Source: JALZAI01 sp038207565
Lineage (GTDB): Bacteria > Actinomycetota > Actinomycetes > Mycobacteriales > Jatrophihabitantaceae
Direction of reading: 5' to 3'
Assembly (NCBI GenBank): GCA_038207565.1
Contig: JBBQZQ010000023.1
Location: 3,595 to 67,594, forward strand
Length of the DNA: 64,000 nt
Under the pieces are notes generated by a model that made no database searches, was not told where the DNA came from, and saw only the letters and a program-made list of their open reading frames with translations. A program made the translations under genes and the position numbers. Positions 26,091 to 34,977 of this stretch are shown in pieces; position 1 is the first letter of the stretch, and every line of letters starts with the position of its first letter.

Positions 26091-27686
26091 ATGACTAGGA
26101 GGTTGGCCGCTGGCGGGGGATCCGTCGAACCCGATGATCGAAGCTCGGTTCACCGGTGGACCGAGCCCGTCGGTGGCCGCGCAAAGCTGGCTGCCGCGTC
26201 TAGCCGTGACCATCGCTCGTTCGGTATCGCCGTCGGCGTTTTTGGTCTGCTCGCGTTTGTCCTCCCTCTATGGGCGACCGATTTAACGCGCCCCGCGGCC
26301 AGCAGCGTTACCCTCGCGCTCATCTGGCTCGTTGTCGCGTATGCGTCGTTCGCCCTCGCGTCGATGTGCTACGACGGGTCTGGTCGAATATGCCGAATAG
26401 GTTTCTTCGTGTTCCTCTACGTATTCATGGGGCTACCCGTCTTGGCGCAGGTGTCGGCTGCCCAATTCCCGCTCGTGCTGGCCGGGGCGGAGAGCTACAC
26501 CCAGAGCGAAGTCCAACACGTCACTCTTGTCGTCGTGGTCGGCATCGCAGCCTTCGAAGTGGGGTACTTCGCAAGGCAATTCAGGCGACGCCCCGGCCCT
26601 CGGGGCGAGGTTGACGAATCCACGAAACCGTACCAATTACGGAAGCGCGCCTGGCGGTTGTCTGAGGGGGCCGCGCTCTCGTTAGGTGTTATAGCGCTGC
26701 TGTTCACCGGTATTCTGCTGTACCGCACCGGCGTAAGTCCATTCTTCGACAGTAGGCAGGCTGCGACGAATGCGACCTTCGGGCAGTCCGCGAACGCGAT
26801 CGCCTACCTCGCCGAGAACAAGGCAGTAAACGGGCTTGTGACCTACGCTGCCCAAGGGCCACTGCTCGTCAGCCTCTTCGCAATCCTTTACATGCGTCAC
26901 CACCGGATTTGGCGTAAGGGCTCCCACCTGCAGGAGGTCAGCGCCCAAGCCCTCATCGTGCTCCTCGTCCTCGGAAATATTATCGTAAATAATCCGATCT
27001 CCAATGCTCGTTTTTGGGTTGGCACCATAGCCATTGCGTTCGCGTCCATCTACGTGCCACTGACGAAGGCGGCCGGCATTCGCTGGGCCGCCATCATGTC
27101 GATTGCGGTACTTCTCTTCGGTTTCACCTCGCTGCAGGCGTTTCGGCGCAGCGGTGGCGCGCAGCAGTATTCCGCAGGTTTCCGTGCAGACCTGATCTCC
27201 TCCGGCACGTACAGCGAGTTCGTGATGGAGATCATGGGGCGACGCTGGCTGTCCGATCACGACCATACTCGCGGACGGCAACTACTCGGTGCGGTGGCGA
27301 TCTTTGTACCCCGCTCGGTGTGGCCGTCTAAGCCCGTTGACACGGGAAACCTGGTGCTGCCCTACGCTAATCCCGCCGCTTCCCTGTGGACCGAGGGAGA
27401 CGTGGAAGGTGGCCCGCTGGGCGTCATCGTCTTCTTTGTCGCTCTCGGCGCCATTTCTGGAACGGGCGATCGGCGATTGCGCAGATCTGCGCCTGGGTCG
27501 CCGGCACACGTCCTTGTGCCGATCATGGGCGGCTTCATGATCTTCGTTCTTCGCGGATCGATCGCCGCGGCGGTCGGCCCGGCGTACGTCCTGACTGCCT
27601 GTTTGCTGTTCGTCCTGCGGCGGAGCAAGTCCGTCACACAGCCCGCTGTCGACACGCCGTCCCGTCGCAAGCTCACATCGTCCTGA
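26091..27686 (+). CDS. O-antigen/oligosaccharide polymerase-like membrane protein (Wzy-type)
   Basis: A 531-residue protein with about 10-12 membrane helices and a polar N-terminus of about 45 residues. Between the helices lies a large loop with FRADLISSGTYSEFVMEIMG and VAIFVPRSVWPSKPVDTG, which resembles the loop WPSKP/WPGKP region of oligosaccharide repeat-unit polymerases. These enzymes join repeat units at the outer face of the membrane. Wzy proteins vary strongly in sequence, so the call rests on topology, this loop and neighbours. It may be the partner of the flippase at 24344. Confidence 0.72.
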   Translation: MTRRLAAGGGSVEPDDRSSVHRWTEPVGGRAKLAAASSRDHRSFGIAVGVFGLLAFVLPLWATDLTRPAASSVTLALIWLVVAYASFALASMCYDGSGRICRIGFFVFLYVFMGLPVLAQVSAAQFPLVLAGAESYTQSEVQHVTLVVVVGIAAFEVGYFARQFRRRPGPRGEVDESTKPYQLRKRAWRLSEGAALSLGVIALLFTGILLYRTGVSPFFDSRQAATNATFGQSANAIAYLAENKAVNGLVTYAAQGPLLVSLFAILYMRHHRIWRKGSHLQEVSAQALIVLLVLGNIIVNNPISNARFWVGTIAIAFASIYVPLTKAAGIRWAAIMSIAVLLFGFTSLQAFRRSGGAQQYSAGFRADLISSGTYSEFVMEIMGRRWLSDHDHTRGRQLLGAVAIFVPRSVWPSKPVDTGNLVLPYANPAASLWTEGDVEGGPLGVIVFFVALGAISGTGDRRLRRSAPGSPAHVLVPIMGGFMIFVLRGSIAAAVGPAYVLTACLLFVLRRSKSVTQPAVDTPSRRKLTSS

Positions 27687-27697
27687 CCGACGCCGCC

Positions 27698-29122
27698 TCA
27701 TCGACCGGTGGCAAGCAGGTAGGCGGTTGTCAAGAAGAACATTCCGCTGCGGGGGGCGATTAATACTCCGGCGCCTGCGGCGTAGGTGTCGACAGGCTTG
27801 CCACCGGCGAAGGACACCGCCTCGTAGGGAAGCGTCATGGTGGCAGGCGTGTCGCCTGTGTTGACCGCGGCCATCCCGTGGGAAAACCGTCGCGTCAGGA
27901 CCTCGCCGATCCGTTGGTAATCGGGGCTCTGCGGGTCGCCTAGCGCGAGATTCTGTTCGGGCAGGATCGGGAAGCTGTCTTTGGCCGATACGTTGTAAGT
28001 CTTGTGGTAGGTCCAGAAGTCATAACCGGGTTGCCAGCCCATGAGAAAGCCGGCCAGGCAGTAGGCCCCGTAATGGTTGTTGCTCGCTACTGCGAAATTG
28101 GTGATCTGCAGAACCTTCTTGCGGCGGGCTGCGGCACGCTTCATGATCGCCGCGTCATCCTGGAACGAATTGAGGCGCAATGGGATGCCCGGATCCGTCG
28201 TAGCCGTGTAGCAGAAACCCTCGTTCGCGGCCATATCGGCGTCATCCAGCGGCTCGATGTTGCGGCTGGCGCCTCGCTGCGGCCCAGGCGCAATGCCGTT
28301 GTAGATCAGCTGTTTGCCCGTCTTGTGGAGGGCGTCGGACGCCTCGGCGATCACGGTCCTGAGCCCGGCGTTCCACCCCGAGACGTGGGCGCAGTTGCCG
28401 TCGCTCGCAGTGGGGGCGCCCCTGCCGCAGAGAAGATCGTTGAATGTGTTCCCGCCGTTACCGATGGCCGATCGCTTGATTCTGCCCAGAAGTGGGTTGG
28501 CGGAGTCGAACGCTACGCCGGCGTAGGGTGCTTGCTGCATCCACGATGTGATCGTGCGGACGACGTAGTCGCGAAATCCGGGATTGGCAAGATCAGTAAG
28601 GTACCCGACAACCTTCCCCCCTCGAAACGCCTTACGGCCCGCGCCGTAGAAGGCGATGGGTCGTCCCCGCGAGTCGTGCAGATACCAGGACGGGTCGAAG
28701 TCGACCGCGTACTGACCCCACGCGCTGCGATTGACCAGCGGCCAGTAGGTCAGGTTGAAGTACTCGAACACTCGTATGGTTCTGCCCTGCGCATTTGCAG
28801 CGGCAACCAGGTTTCGAGCCTCGACGAAGTGCTTCTCGATGCGGTAACCGTCGGCGAACTTCGGTATTACGACGTAGCCGTCGTTGCGAGCCAGTTGACG
28901 CGTCTGCGCAGGCGTGAAAGAGCCATTCGAGTTGCCGACCCATTCGGCATTTCGTCCCGGCTGCGGCGAATAGGGCCTATTGACAAAGGCGAACAGCAGG
29001 GCCGGCTCCCGAGAACTGCGATCAATCAAGTAACCGATTGCCAGCGACAGCAGAATCACTGTCACCAACGTCAGGAGCCCGAGCTTGCGGCGGTTGCGGG
29101 GACGGCGAGGGAGGGGCTGCAT
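27698..29122 (-). CDS. Putative glycoside hydrolase-like protein (GHL15-type) with membrane anchor
   Basis: A 474-residue protein. Its first 40 residues are basic and then hydrophobic (GLLTLVTVILLSLAIGYLID), which fits a signal anchor, so the rest is outside the membrane. The main domain has IRVFEYFNLTYWPLV, DPSWYLHDSRGRPIAFYG, YAGVAFDSANPLLG and GKQLIYNGIAPGP, a TIM-barrel order that resembles the hypothetical glycosyl hydrolase family 15. The open frame extends to 29398, but ATG 29122 gives a sensible signal segment. It may trim or hydrolyse the local polysaccharide; this is inferred. Convergent with the polymerase gene, 11 bp apart. Confidence 0.68.
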   Translation of the reverse strand: MQPLPRRPRNRRKLGLLTLVTVILLSLAIGYLIDRSSREPALLFAFVNRPYSPQPGRNAEWVGNSNGSFTPAQTRQLARNDGYVVIPKFADGYRIEKHFVEARNLVAAANAQGRTIRVFEYFNLTYWPLVNRSAWGQYAVDFDPSWYLHDSRGRPIAFYGAGRKAFRGGKVVGYLTDLANPGFRDYVVRTITSWMQQAPYAGVAFDSANPLLGRIKRSAIGNGGNTFNDLLCGRGAPTASDGNCAHVSGWNAGLRTVIAEASDALHKTGKQLIYNGIAPGPQRGASRNIEPLDDADMAANEGFCYTATTDPGIPLRLNSFQDDAAIMKRAAARRKKVLQITNFAVASNNHYGAYCLAGFLMGWQPGYDFWTYHKTYNVSAKDSFPILPEQNLALGDPQSPDYQRIGEVLTRRFSHGMAAVNTGDTPATMTLPYEAVSFAGGKPVDTYAAGAGVLIAPRSGMFFLTTAYLLATGR

Positions 29123-29292
29123 TCCTCGCCATCCTGGTTGTCGGCTATTGGCGCGGCTCCAGACGAACCTGTCGGCAGTGTATCCAGCGCCGTGCTGGAA
29201 ACGGGGCGCCGACCACTCTCGTTGAGGCGGCCCGTCAGCCGACACCGCACCGGAGGTCGCAAGGGGCCGCAGGGACGCCGGGACGAACCGGC

Positions 29293-30117
29293 TCAGTCCG
29301 ACGATGATCCCCGAATCGGCAACTTGCGGATGAACACCAGCAGCATTGGCTGCGCCGCCCTTGGAGTCAGGCGCTGCAGCACCCCGACGATGTTCCACAG
29401 GACGGGTGAACCGCCGGCGTACGACGGCTCACCGGGCATGGTGTACACGACCTGTTGAAACCGGCTCGGCGGGAAATATCGGGCGAGGTCCGCTGCGGTG
29501 TTGAGCCGGTAGCGGGTCGGGAACACGTCTATGTCCTTGCGCTCCGGCTGTAGGCGGGTCAGCCACGGGACGTGGAGGCGGTTCGGGATCAGTTGCCCGC
29601 CGATGCCGATGTAACCCCACTTGTTCGGGGTCCGCGCGCAGATCCACCCACCGGGGCGCAAGATCCTGTCAAGCTCCCGAGTTACGTGGCCGGGGTCGTC
29701 CACGTGCTCGAACGTGAAGTCCGACACCACCATGTCGACCGACGCATCGGTAAGCGGTAGGGCGCCGTGCGGGTCGATGACGTGCGCCTCGTCCAAGGAC
29801 GGATTTTCCGCGACGACAGGATCGACATCTAGGCCGATGACCCACTTTGCCTTGCCACGAAGGTCCTGCAAGCGCCGCCGTGTGGCCGAGGTCCCGTCGG
29901 CGTGCCACATACCCCGTCCGGCGCCGAAGTCGACCGCCACCATCTCGGGTTGCAGCAGCGCGCCCACCCGCGTGTAGAACTCAACAGCGCTGTCCACCCG
30001 GCTGAAATCGTCGAGCGCGGTCTCCGGGAAGTAACGCAGCCGGGTGCGCGCCCGCCTGTGCTGGCGGCGAGTTCGGACGTCCGTGGGTGCCACGTCGGCC
30101 ACGCGGGTCCTCCGCAT
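29293..30117 (-). CDS. Class I SAM-dependent methyltransferase
   Basis: A 274-residue protein. The SAM-binding motif I is AVDFGAGRGMWHADG, followed by VIGLDVDPVV, then DASVDMVVSDFTFEHVDDPG and LRPGGWICARTPNKWGY, the order of the methyltransferase_11 type. The substrate is unknown; in this place a sugar residue of the surface glycan or a lipid intermediate is plausible. It is on the same strand as the truncated glycosyltransferase 115 bp upstream and the glycosidase-like gene downstream, which suggests one unit. Confidence 0.83.
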   Translation of the reverse strand: MRRTRVADVAPTDVRTRRQHRRARTRLRYFPETALDDFSRVDSAVEFYTRVGALLQPEMVAVDFGAGRGMWHADGTSATRRRLQDLRGKAKWVIGLDVDPVVAENPSLDEAHVIDPHGALPLTDASVDMVVSDFTFEHVDDPGHVTRELDRILRPGGWICARTPNKWGYIGIGGQLIPNRLHVPWLTRLQPERKDIDVFPTRYRLNTAADLARYFPPSRFQQVVYTMPGEPSYAGGSPVLWNIVGVLQRLTPRAAQPMLLVFIRKLPIRGSSSD

Positions 30118-30232
30118 TCAGTCGGGCGGCTGGTTCGGGACGGGTACGTCAACCCAGCTCGGTCGGGCGACTATATCGGATCGGGCCGTCGCAAGGCGGA
30201 TCTTCGGGATGATCGGTACATCGGCCGCCGCG

Positions 30233-31050
30233 TCATCGCGAAACGTCGTTCACGATCACCTCGAACTGGTCGGCGATGGCCTTGATGTAGAACCGGCGCT
30301 CGGCGAAACGCCGAGCCTGCGCGCCGATCCGGGCGAGGTCAGCGGGGCGAGCATGCGCATCGATCCATTCGGCCGCCAGCGCGGTTCCCGGATCGTCGGG
30401 CGTGCTGACGAACCCGGCTGCGTCCCGGATGTCCTGGGCGGCGGGGTTCCCCGCTGGCATCAGTCCGACGACTGCCCGGCCCGCGGACAAGTAGCTCAGC
30501 ACCTTGCTCGGGACCGAGAACTTTGACGCGTCGGGTTCGAGCAGCGCGACGACGATGTCGGCGCTGGAGAGCACCTGGGCGAAATCCTCGGCGGGCTGGA
30601 AGCCGAGGATGCGGATGTCGTCGCGCAGCGTGGCCACCCGCTTCAGATCGTCGGCACCGACGCCTTCCGAACAGACCGTCAGACTCGGCCCCACGCCCCT
30701 GGCGTGCACCTTGTCCAGCAACTTGGGCAGCAGCATGGGGTTGTGCTTTCGGCCGAGAGTGCCCGAGTAGAGCAGGCGCACCTCGTCCACGGCAGCGTGC
30801 GCGCGGGACCACGCGTTGTCCCGCTCGACAGGGCGGACGTCGTCGAACGACGCCCAGTTCGCGATGACGCTCACGTGGTCGGTCGCGAGCCCCCACTGCT
30901 CGTACTTCGCGACGAACGCATCGCTGATCGCGACGACGTGGCCGGCGTTTCGCACCTGGACCTTCTCCAAGTGCTCGGCGTAGCGCCCGACCAGCCCGGC
31001 CGCCAGGGGAAGTCGGCAGGTGACTTCGTAGGTGACCCCCTGGCTGTAGA
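30233..31050 (-). pseudogene. GT4 glycosyltransferase lacking its N-terminal domain
   Basis: The minus-strand frame has the C-terminal half of a WbuB-like GT4 transferase: VAISDAFVAKYEQWG, EVRLLYSGTLGRKHNPMLL, the nucleotide-sugar site ADIVVALLEPDASKFSVPSK and SYLSAGRAVVGLMPAGN. The frame is coherent back to AIYSQGVTYEVTCRLPLAAG at about 31050 and then meets a stop; the normal N-terminal acceptor domain of nearly 200 residues is absent. Immediately upstream on the opposite strand is an epimerase relic, so a rearrangement removed the 5' half. It could still be translated from ATG 30970 but is unlikely to be active. Confidence 0.75.
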
Positions 31051-31380
31051 TGGCGCGGCATTTCCGGGAGGACTACGGGATTGAGACTCGCGTGGCTCGA
31101 TTCCACAATATCTACGGGGAGCTGGGGACGTGGATCGATAGGAGGGAGAATGCGCGGCCGCGATCTGCCGAAAGGTCACGGAGGCCAAGATCGGTGGTGG
31201 AAGGACCATCAACATCTGAGGCGACGGCGAGCAGGGGCGCAGCTTCATGTACGTCGATGACTGCGTCAAGGGGACGAACCTCACTTTCGGCGAGAATAAC
31301 CGCGATCCCGCCGCTCTTGTGCAGATCATCCAGGCCGCCCACGCCGCCGCCGCGGGGCGACAATTGAAAGACTGCTGTTA
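31050..31380 (+). pseudogene. Relic of GDP-mannose 3,5-epimerase-like NAD-dependent epimerase
   Basis: On the plus strand the frame starts HFREDYGIETRVARFHNIYG and GTW, then shifts (one C missing near 31155) to AAICRKVTEAK.GGGRTINI, a TGA where the family has Trp, and GDGEQGRSFMYVDDCVKG. This is the middle and late part of GDP-mannose 3,5-epimerases. Both ends are missing. It sits against the truncated GT4 gene with no spacer, marking a recombination joint. Confidence 0.78.
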
Positions 31381-31454
31381 ACGCGCTGGTCACAAGCGTG
31401 GCGCGGACACGTCAGCGCTCACGTGCCTGCCGGAGCGTTCCGTTCGATGGTTGG

Positions 31455-32387
31455 CTACGCAGCGGGTGTCTGCCAGGCAGCCAGGTCGCGGTGCACGATC
31501 TCTTCGAGCCGGACGACGTCGTCGCGGTAGTAATCCCGCATTCGCCTGATCAATTCGGCGGGAAGATCGGGCCGCTGATTGGAGAAGAATCGAGCCAGCA
31601 GCCACCGGTCGGCGGCCGCCACGCCGGCGCTCACCAGCCGAGGCCATGCTCCGCTCGCCGGGCCGATGTTGACGTAGGTGCGGTCGTCGCTCCATTTCAG
31701 TATGTAGCGATTGCGCAGATTCAGGAATCTGAGTCGCCGGCGCGCGTACACGCCTTCGTTCACCCGCTTGTGCTCCACCTCGGGGTGGAAGCTCTCGTCG
31801 ATCCCGAGGAACCGGAAGGCGGCGGAAAAGATCCGAGCGGGGGACGTGGCGAGGTCGTCATTGAAGCTCACGTGAAGCAGGTCGGGGGGGAAGAACTCGA
31901 GGTAGTGCGTCAGGTGTCTGCCGTAGAGCCCCCATTCCATGATCTCGTGAGCGCGCGGGTTGATGCCCTCGTATCCGCCGTCCAAGACCGTGGTGATCCC
32001 GATGGCTGGATCCTCCACGGGCAGCAGCCCCCAGCGCACATGCCAAAAATAGGTCGAAATCGCGCGGGCTACTGGATCGCGCAGGCACACGACGAGTTTG
32101 GGCATCGTGGGTTCCTTCGCCAGGCGCATCGGCACCTCAGGCCGACCGAGATAATCAGGGCATTTTATTCCCAGGATCTGCGCCGGGTGGACCGAATCCA
32201 AGGCCGACCGAAATTCATCGACGCCCCGCGGCGTGTAGATAGGGTCCCGAAATATCGGTATCTCGTCGTTGGGCATCCACACGGCTGGATGCTCAGCGAT
32301 ACCGAGCGCCAGCAGCGTCGAACCACCCTTCTGCGCACCGATGATCAAGAAGTCCAGTCCGTGGTTCAGGTCGTTCCTCCACGCCAT
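31455..32387 (-). CDS. Sulfotransferase domain protein
   Basis: A 310-residue protein with the 5'-phosphosulfate loop LIIGAQKGGSTLLALGI near residue 15, then HPAVWMPNDEIPIFRDP, and the 3'-phosphate site VCLRDPVARAISTYFWHVRW near residue 100. It is of the heparan-sulfate-type sulfotransferase branch rather than the aryl type. It is a close paralogue of the protein at 54349-55263; both share GLLPVEDP and a C-terminal RRRLRFLNLRNRYIL. It stands alone on the minus strand between relics and the polymerase gene. Sulfation of the surface glycan is inferred from context. Confidence 0.85.
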   Translation of the reverse strand: MAWRNDLNHGLDFLIIGAQKGGSTLLALGIAEHPAVWMPNDEIPIFRDPIYTPRGVDEFRSALDSVHPAQILGIKCPDYLGRPEVPMRLAKEPTMPKLVVCLRDPVARAISTYFWHVRWGLLPVEDPAIGITTVLDGGYEGINPRAHEIMEWGLYGRHLTHYLEFFPPDLLHVSFNDDLATSPARIFSAAFRFLGIDESFHPEVEHKRVNEGVYARRRLRFLNLRNRYILKWSDDRTYVNIGPASGAWPRLVSAGVAAADRWLLARFFSNQRPDLPAELIRRMRDYYRDDVVRLEEIVHRDLAAWQTPAA

Positions 32388-32623
32388 GTAGAGATTGCGT
32401 TGGTGACAGGCGGCAGGACAGCTCGTTTCACATTACCTGCACCTGCTCGCGGCTGGTTCGTGAATCGGAGACGCCTTGCCTTGGCTGGACCCCGCTGCCA
32501 CCGGATGGGACGTGCGCCGCCGGCGCAGAGGACTTTTCAGGGTGACTCGGATGCGGACCAATGCCGGTGCTGTACGTCGATGATCCAGTAGTCTTGGCGG
32601 GTCGGTGAATCCGGCCGGCTCGG

Positions 32624-34045
32624 GTGGGGCCCAACGTCATGATCGTTCTCGCGTACGTCGCCTTCATGGGGCTCTTGGTCATCCTGGGCTGGCGGCTGGG
32701 GCGCGACACACCCGTCGTGCGCTATCTGGCGGCGATCTTCGCGTTGTTCTACGGTCTGCGGGCCACCATCCTCGTGCTGGGGCTCGACACGGCCGAGCCG
32801 CCCCAATTCTTCGAGAGCGACAACGGCGGCTCCGCCTTGGCCGAGGCGTTGTGGATAGTCTCACTGTTCCTGGCAGTCCTCATGCTCGCGTACGCGACGA
32901 CTCAGCACACAGATAAGGCACGGTTGCAGATTTTCGCCACCCGACCGCTGAACATTGCTCGGATGCAGGTCGCCCTGTTCGCATTGTCACTGGTCGCTGC
33001 GCTGGTCACCCTTATCCTCATCTCCCGCTTCGGCAGCGCGGCGGACGTCCTGCGCGCAGGAAAGGTCACCCAGCAGCTGTCCGGGCTTTATTCCTTCCGC
33101 GCCTTCGCCGCCGCCGCTGCGCTACTCGGCGCTGCGACGCTGCTCGAAATGCGCAAGTACCCCTACGGCATCGCCCGCCGGGCCGCCGTGGCAGCAGCGA
33201 CGTTCGTCAATTCCTACTTCGTATACCTCTGGGGCACCCGCACCATCGCTGTCATCGTTGTCGCGGTGCTGTTGCTGGGCAGCGACCGACTGCGCCAGAT
33301 CGTCGGGCGCGAAGCCGGCAATGGCGTCCGCCCCGCCGGCAGATCCGTCGGGCAGGCGCGAGTGGCGCGCCTCGTCCTCGCGGCGCTCGCTGTCGTCATC
33401 GTTGCTATCTTCCTGCGCAACAACCGGGCGGCGACGATCAGCGCACACGGCGACCTCGCGCTGGTCAACGCGAACAATTGGCGAAAGATTTCACTGTCGG
33501 TCAACGCGGTCTATTTCGACGCGACGATCCTTGCCGTGCAGGACGAAGGCCGGTCCTACGCCTACCCCACCGGCGTCGATTTCGTCGACGGGGTCAGATC
33601 GATGGTGCCGAACGTGATCTGGCCCGGCAAGGACGTCAAGACGCCCGGTCAGCGCTTTCGCAGCATCTACGAGCCAAAGACGGTGAACGGTTGGCCGGTC
33701 GGCGGACCGACGCTGTGGTACCTGAATTTCGGGCTGCTCGGCGTCGTCGTCGGCGGATACCTATCCGGACTGATCCTGCGGCTGCTGGTCAATGCGTGGC
33801 GGCGCGCCGACACCAACCCCTACAACACCGCGATGGTCCTGGTCACCTTTAGCCTGGTGCTGCAACTGGGGCTGACGTCGGAGACGCCGCTGCGTGCCGT
33901 CACCTGGTGGTTGCCGCTGCTTCTCGTCTCGGCCTTCATCCAACAACCGCGCCGTGGTTCGCTCGGTCACCGAACGGCTGCCGAGCGGCCGGCGGTCAGG
34001 CCGGTGGCGCCGTCGACCGCAGCAGGATCGACGGCGCGCAAATGA
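32624..34045 (+). CDS. Second oligosaccharide polymerase-like membrane protein (Wzy-type)
   Basis: A 473-residue membrane protein with about 11 hydrophobic segments and a polar Ala/Pro/Arg tail. It has a long external loop with VDFVDGVRSMVPNVIWPGKD and FRSIYEPKTVNGWPVGGPT, a pattern found in oligosaccharide repeat-unit polymerases and matching the WPSKP region of the protein at 26091. Start is GTG 32624 or ATG 32639. The stop overlaps the next sulfotransferase (ATGA), so polymerase, sulfotransferase, flippase and GT4 form a tight unit from here to 37525. Confidence 0.75.
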   Translation: MGPNVMIVLAYVAFMGLLVILGWRLGRDTPVVRYLAAIFALFYGLRATILVLGLDTAEPPQFFESDNGGSALAEALWIVSLFLAVLMLAYATTQHTDKARLQIFATRPLNIARMQVALFALSLVAALVTLILISRFGSAADVLRAGKVTQQLSGLYSFRAFAAAAALLGAATLLEMRKYPYGIARRAAVAAATFVNSYFVYLWGTRTIAVIVVAVLLLGSDRLRQIVGREAGNGVRPAGRSVGQARVARLVLAALAVVIVAIFLRNNRAATISAHGDLALVNANNWRKISLSVNAVYFDATILAVQDEGRSYAYPTGVDFVDGVRSMVPNVIWPGKDVKTPGQRFRSIYEPKTVNGWPVGGPTLWYLNFGLLGVVVGGYLSGLILRLLVNAWRRADTNPYNTAMVLVTFSLVLQLGLTSETPLRAVTWWLPLLLVSAFIQQPRRGSLGHRTAAERPAVRPVAPSTAAGSTARK

Positions 34046-34977
34046 GTGACGAGGCACCGGCCGACGGCGCCACGATCGGGAGGCCCCCTCAGTTCGTCGT
34101 CGCCGGTGCCGGCCGGGCCGGGACCACCGCGGTCATCGAAGCGCTGCGTGCGCACCCATCCATCTTCGTGACCAGACCGAAGGAGCCACACTTCCTCGCG
34201 TTCGGCGACCGTTTCACGCCGTTCTCCGGTCCGGGTGACGACGTGACCATCAACCGGGTGGCGGTGACCGACGAGCGTCACTACCTCGACCTCTACAGCG
34301 GGGCAGGGGGACGACTCGCCGGTGAGGGGTCGGTGTCGACGCTCTACTACCACCAGCATTCGATTCCGCGGCTGCAGGCGCTCAATCCTGACGTGCGCGT
34401 CATCATCATCCTCAGGGATCCCGTGGAACGTGCGCAGTCGGCATTCCAGTACCTCACGGTCCGCGGGTGGGAAACCGCGTCGTCGCTCGTCGATGCCGCC
34501 CGGATGGAGGACGAGCGGGTCGACGCGGGCTGGCACCATCTGTGGCACTACCGCCGCATGAGCGAGTACGACGCCGGTGTGTCCGCATTCCGCGAAGCGT
34601 TCGGTAGCGATCAGGTCGGCATCTGGTTCTACGAGGACATGGCGGCCGACGGGCCGCGGGTGATCAGAGAAATCGTCAGCTTCCTCGGACTGCCCGTCGA
34701 TACGTGGGAAGAGGCGGGGCTGCGCCGGGTGAACGTGTCCGGTTCCCCGAAGAGTCTGCTGTGGCAGCGCGTCATCCGCGGTGCGGGCAGGCGGCCCTTC
34801 GTGCGTGAGACGATCAAGAACGTGGTGCCGTTCCACATGCGCGAGCGAATCCGGCGCGCGAATCTGCGGCCCGTGCCGGTGCCCAGCGTTGCGCGGCAGT
34901 ATTTCGCGGCCACCTTCGAGACCGACCGCGCGCTGCTGTCTCGCCACCTCGGACGGCCGTTGCCGTGGGAAAGCTGA
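34042..34977 (+). CDS. Sulfotransferase family protein
   Basis: A 311-residue protein. The PAPS 5' loop is FVVAGAGRAGTTAVIEALRA near residue 20, followed by HPSIFVTRPKEPHFLAFGD. The 3'-phosphate site is VIIILRDPVERAQSAFQYL. This order is that of glycan sulfotransferases (sulfotransfer_1/3). Its ATG overlaps the polymerase stop and its end overlaps the flippase start, so it is translated as part of an envelope-glycan unit, the best contextual evidence in the window for sulfation of a polysaccharide. Confidence 0.86.
   Translation: MSDEAPADGATIGRPPQFVVAGAGRAGTTAVIEALRAHPSIFVTRPKEPHFLAFGDRFTPFSGPGDDVTINRVAVTDERHYLDLYSGAGGRLAGEGSVSTLYYHQHSIPRLQALNPDVRVIIILRDPVERAQSAFQYLTVRGWETASSLVDAARMEDERVDAGWHHLWHYRRMSEYDAGVSAFREAFGSDQVGIWFYEDMAADGPRVIREIVSFLGLPVDTWEEAGLRRVNVSGSPKSLLWQRVIRGAGRRPFVRETIKNVVPFHMRERIRRANLRPVPVPSVARQYFAATFETDRALLSRHLGRPLPWES

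Noticed and set aside
28004..29458. 484-codon plus-strand frame opposite the GHL15-like gene
   Set aside because: No recognisable motif and the minus strand has a coherent signal anchor and domain.
30970..31106. Alternative frame (30339-31106) as an intact glycosyltransferase
   Set aside because: That frame is Arg/Gly/Ala-rich without GT motifs; the motifs lie in the neighbouring frame.
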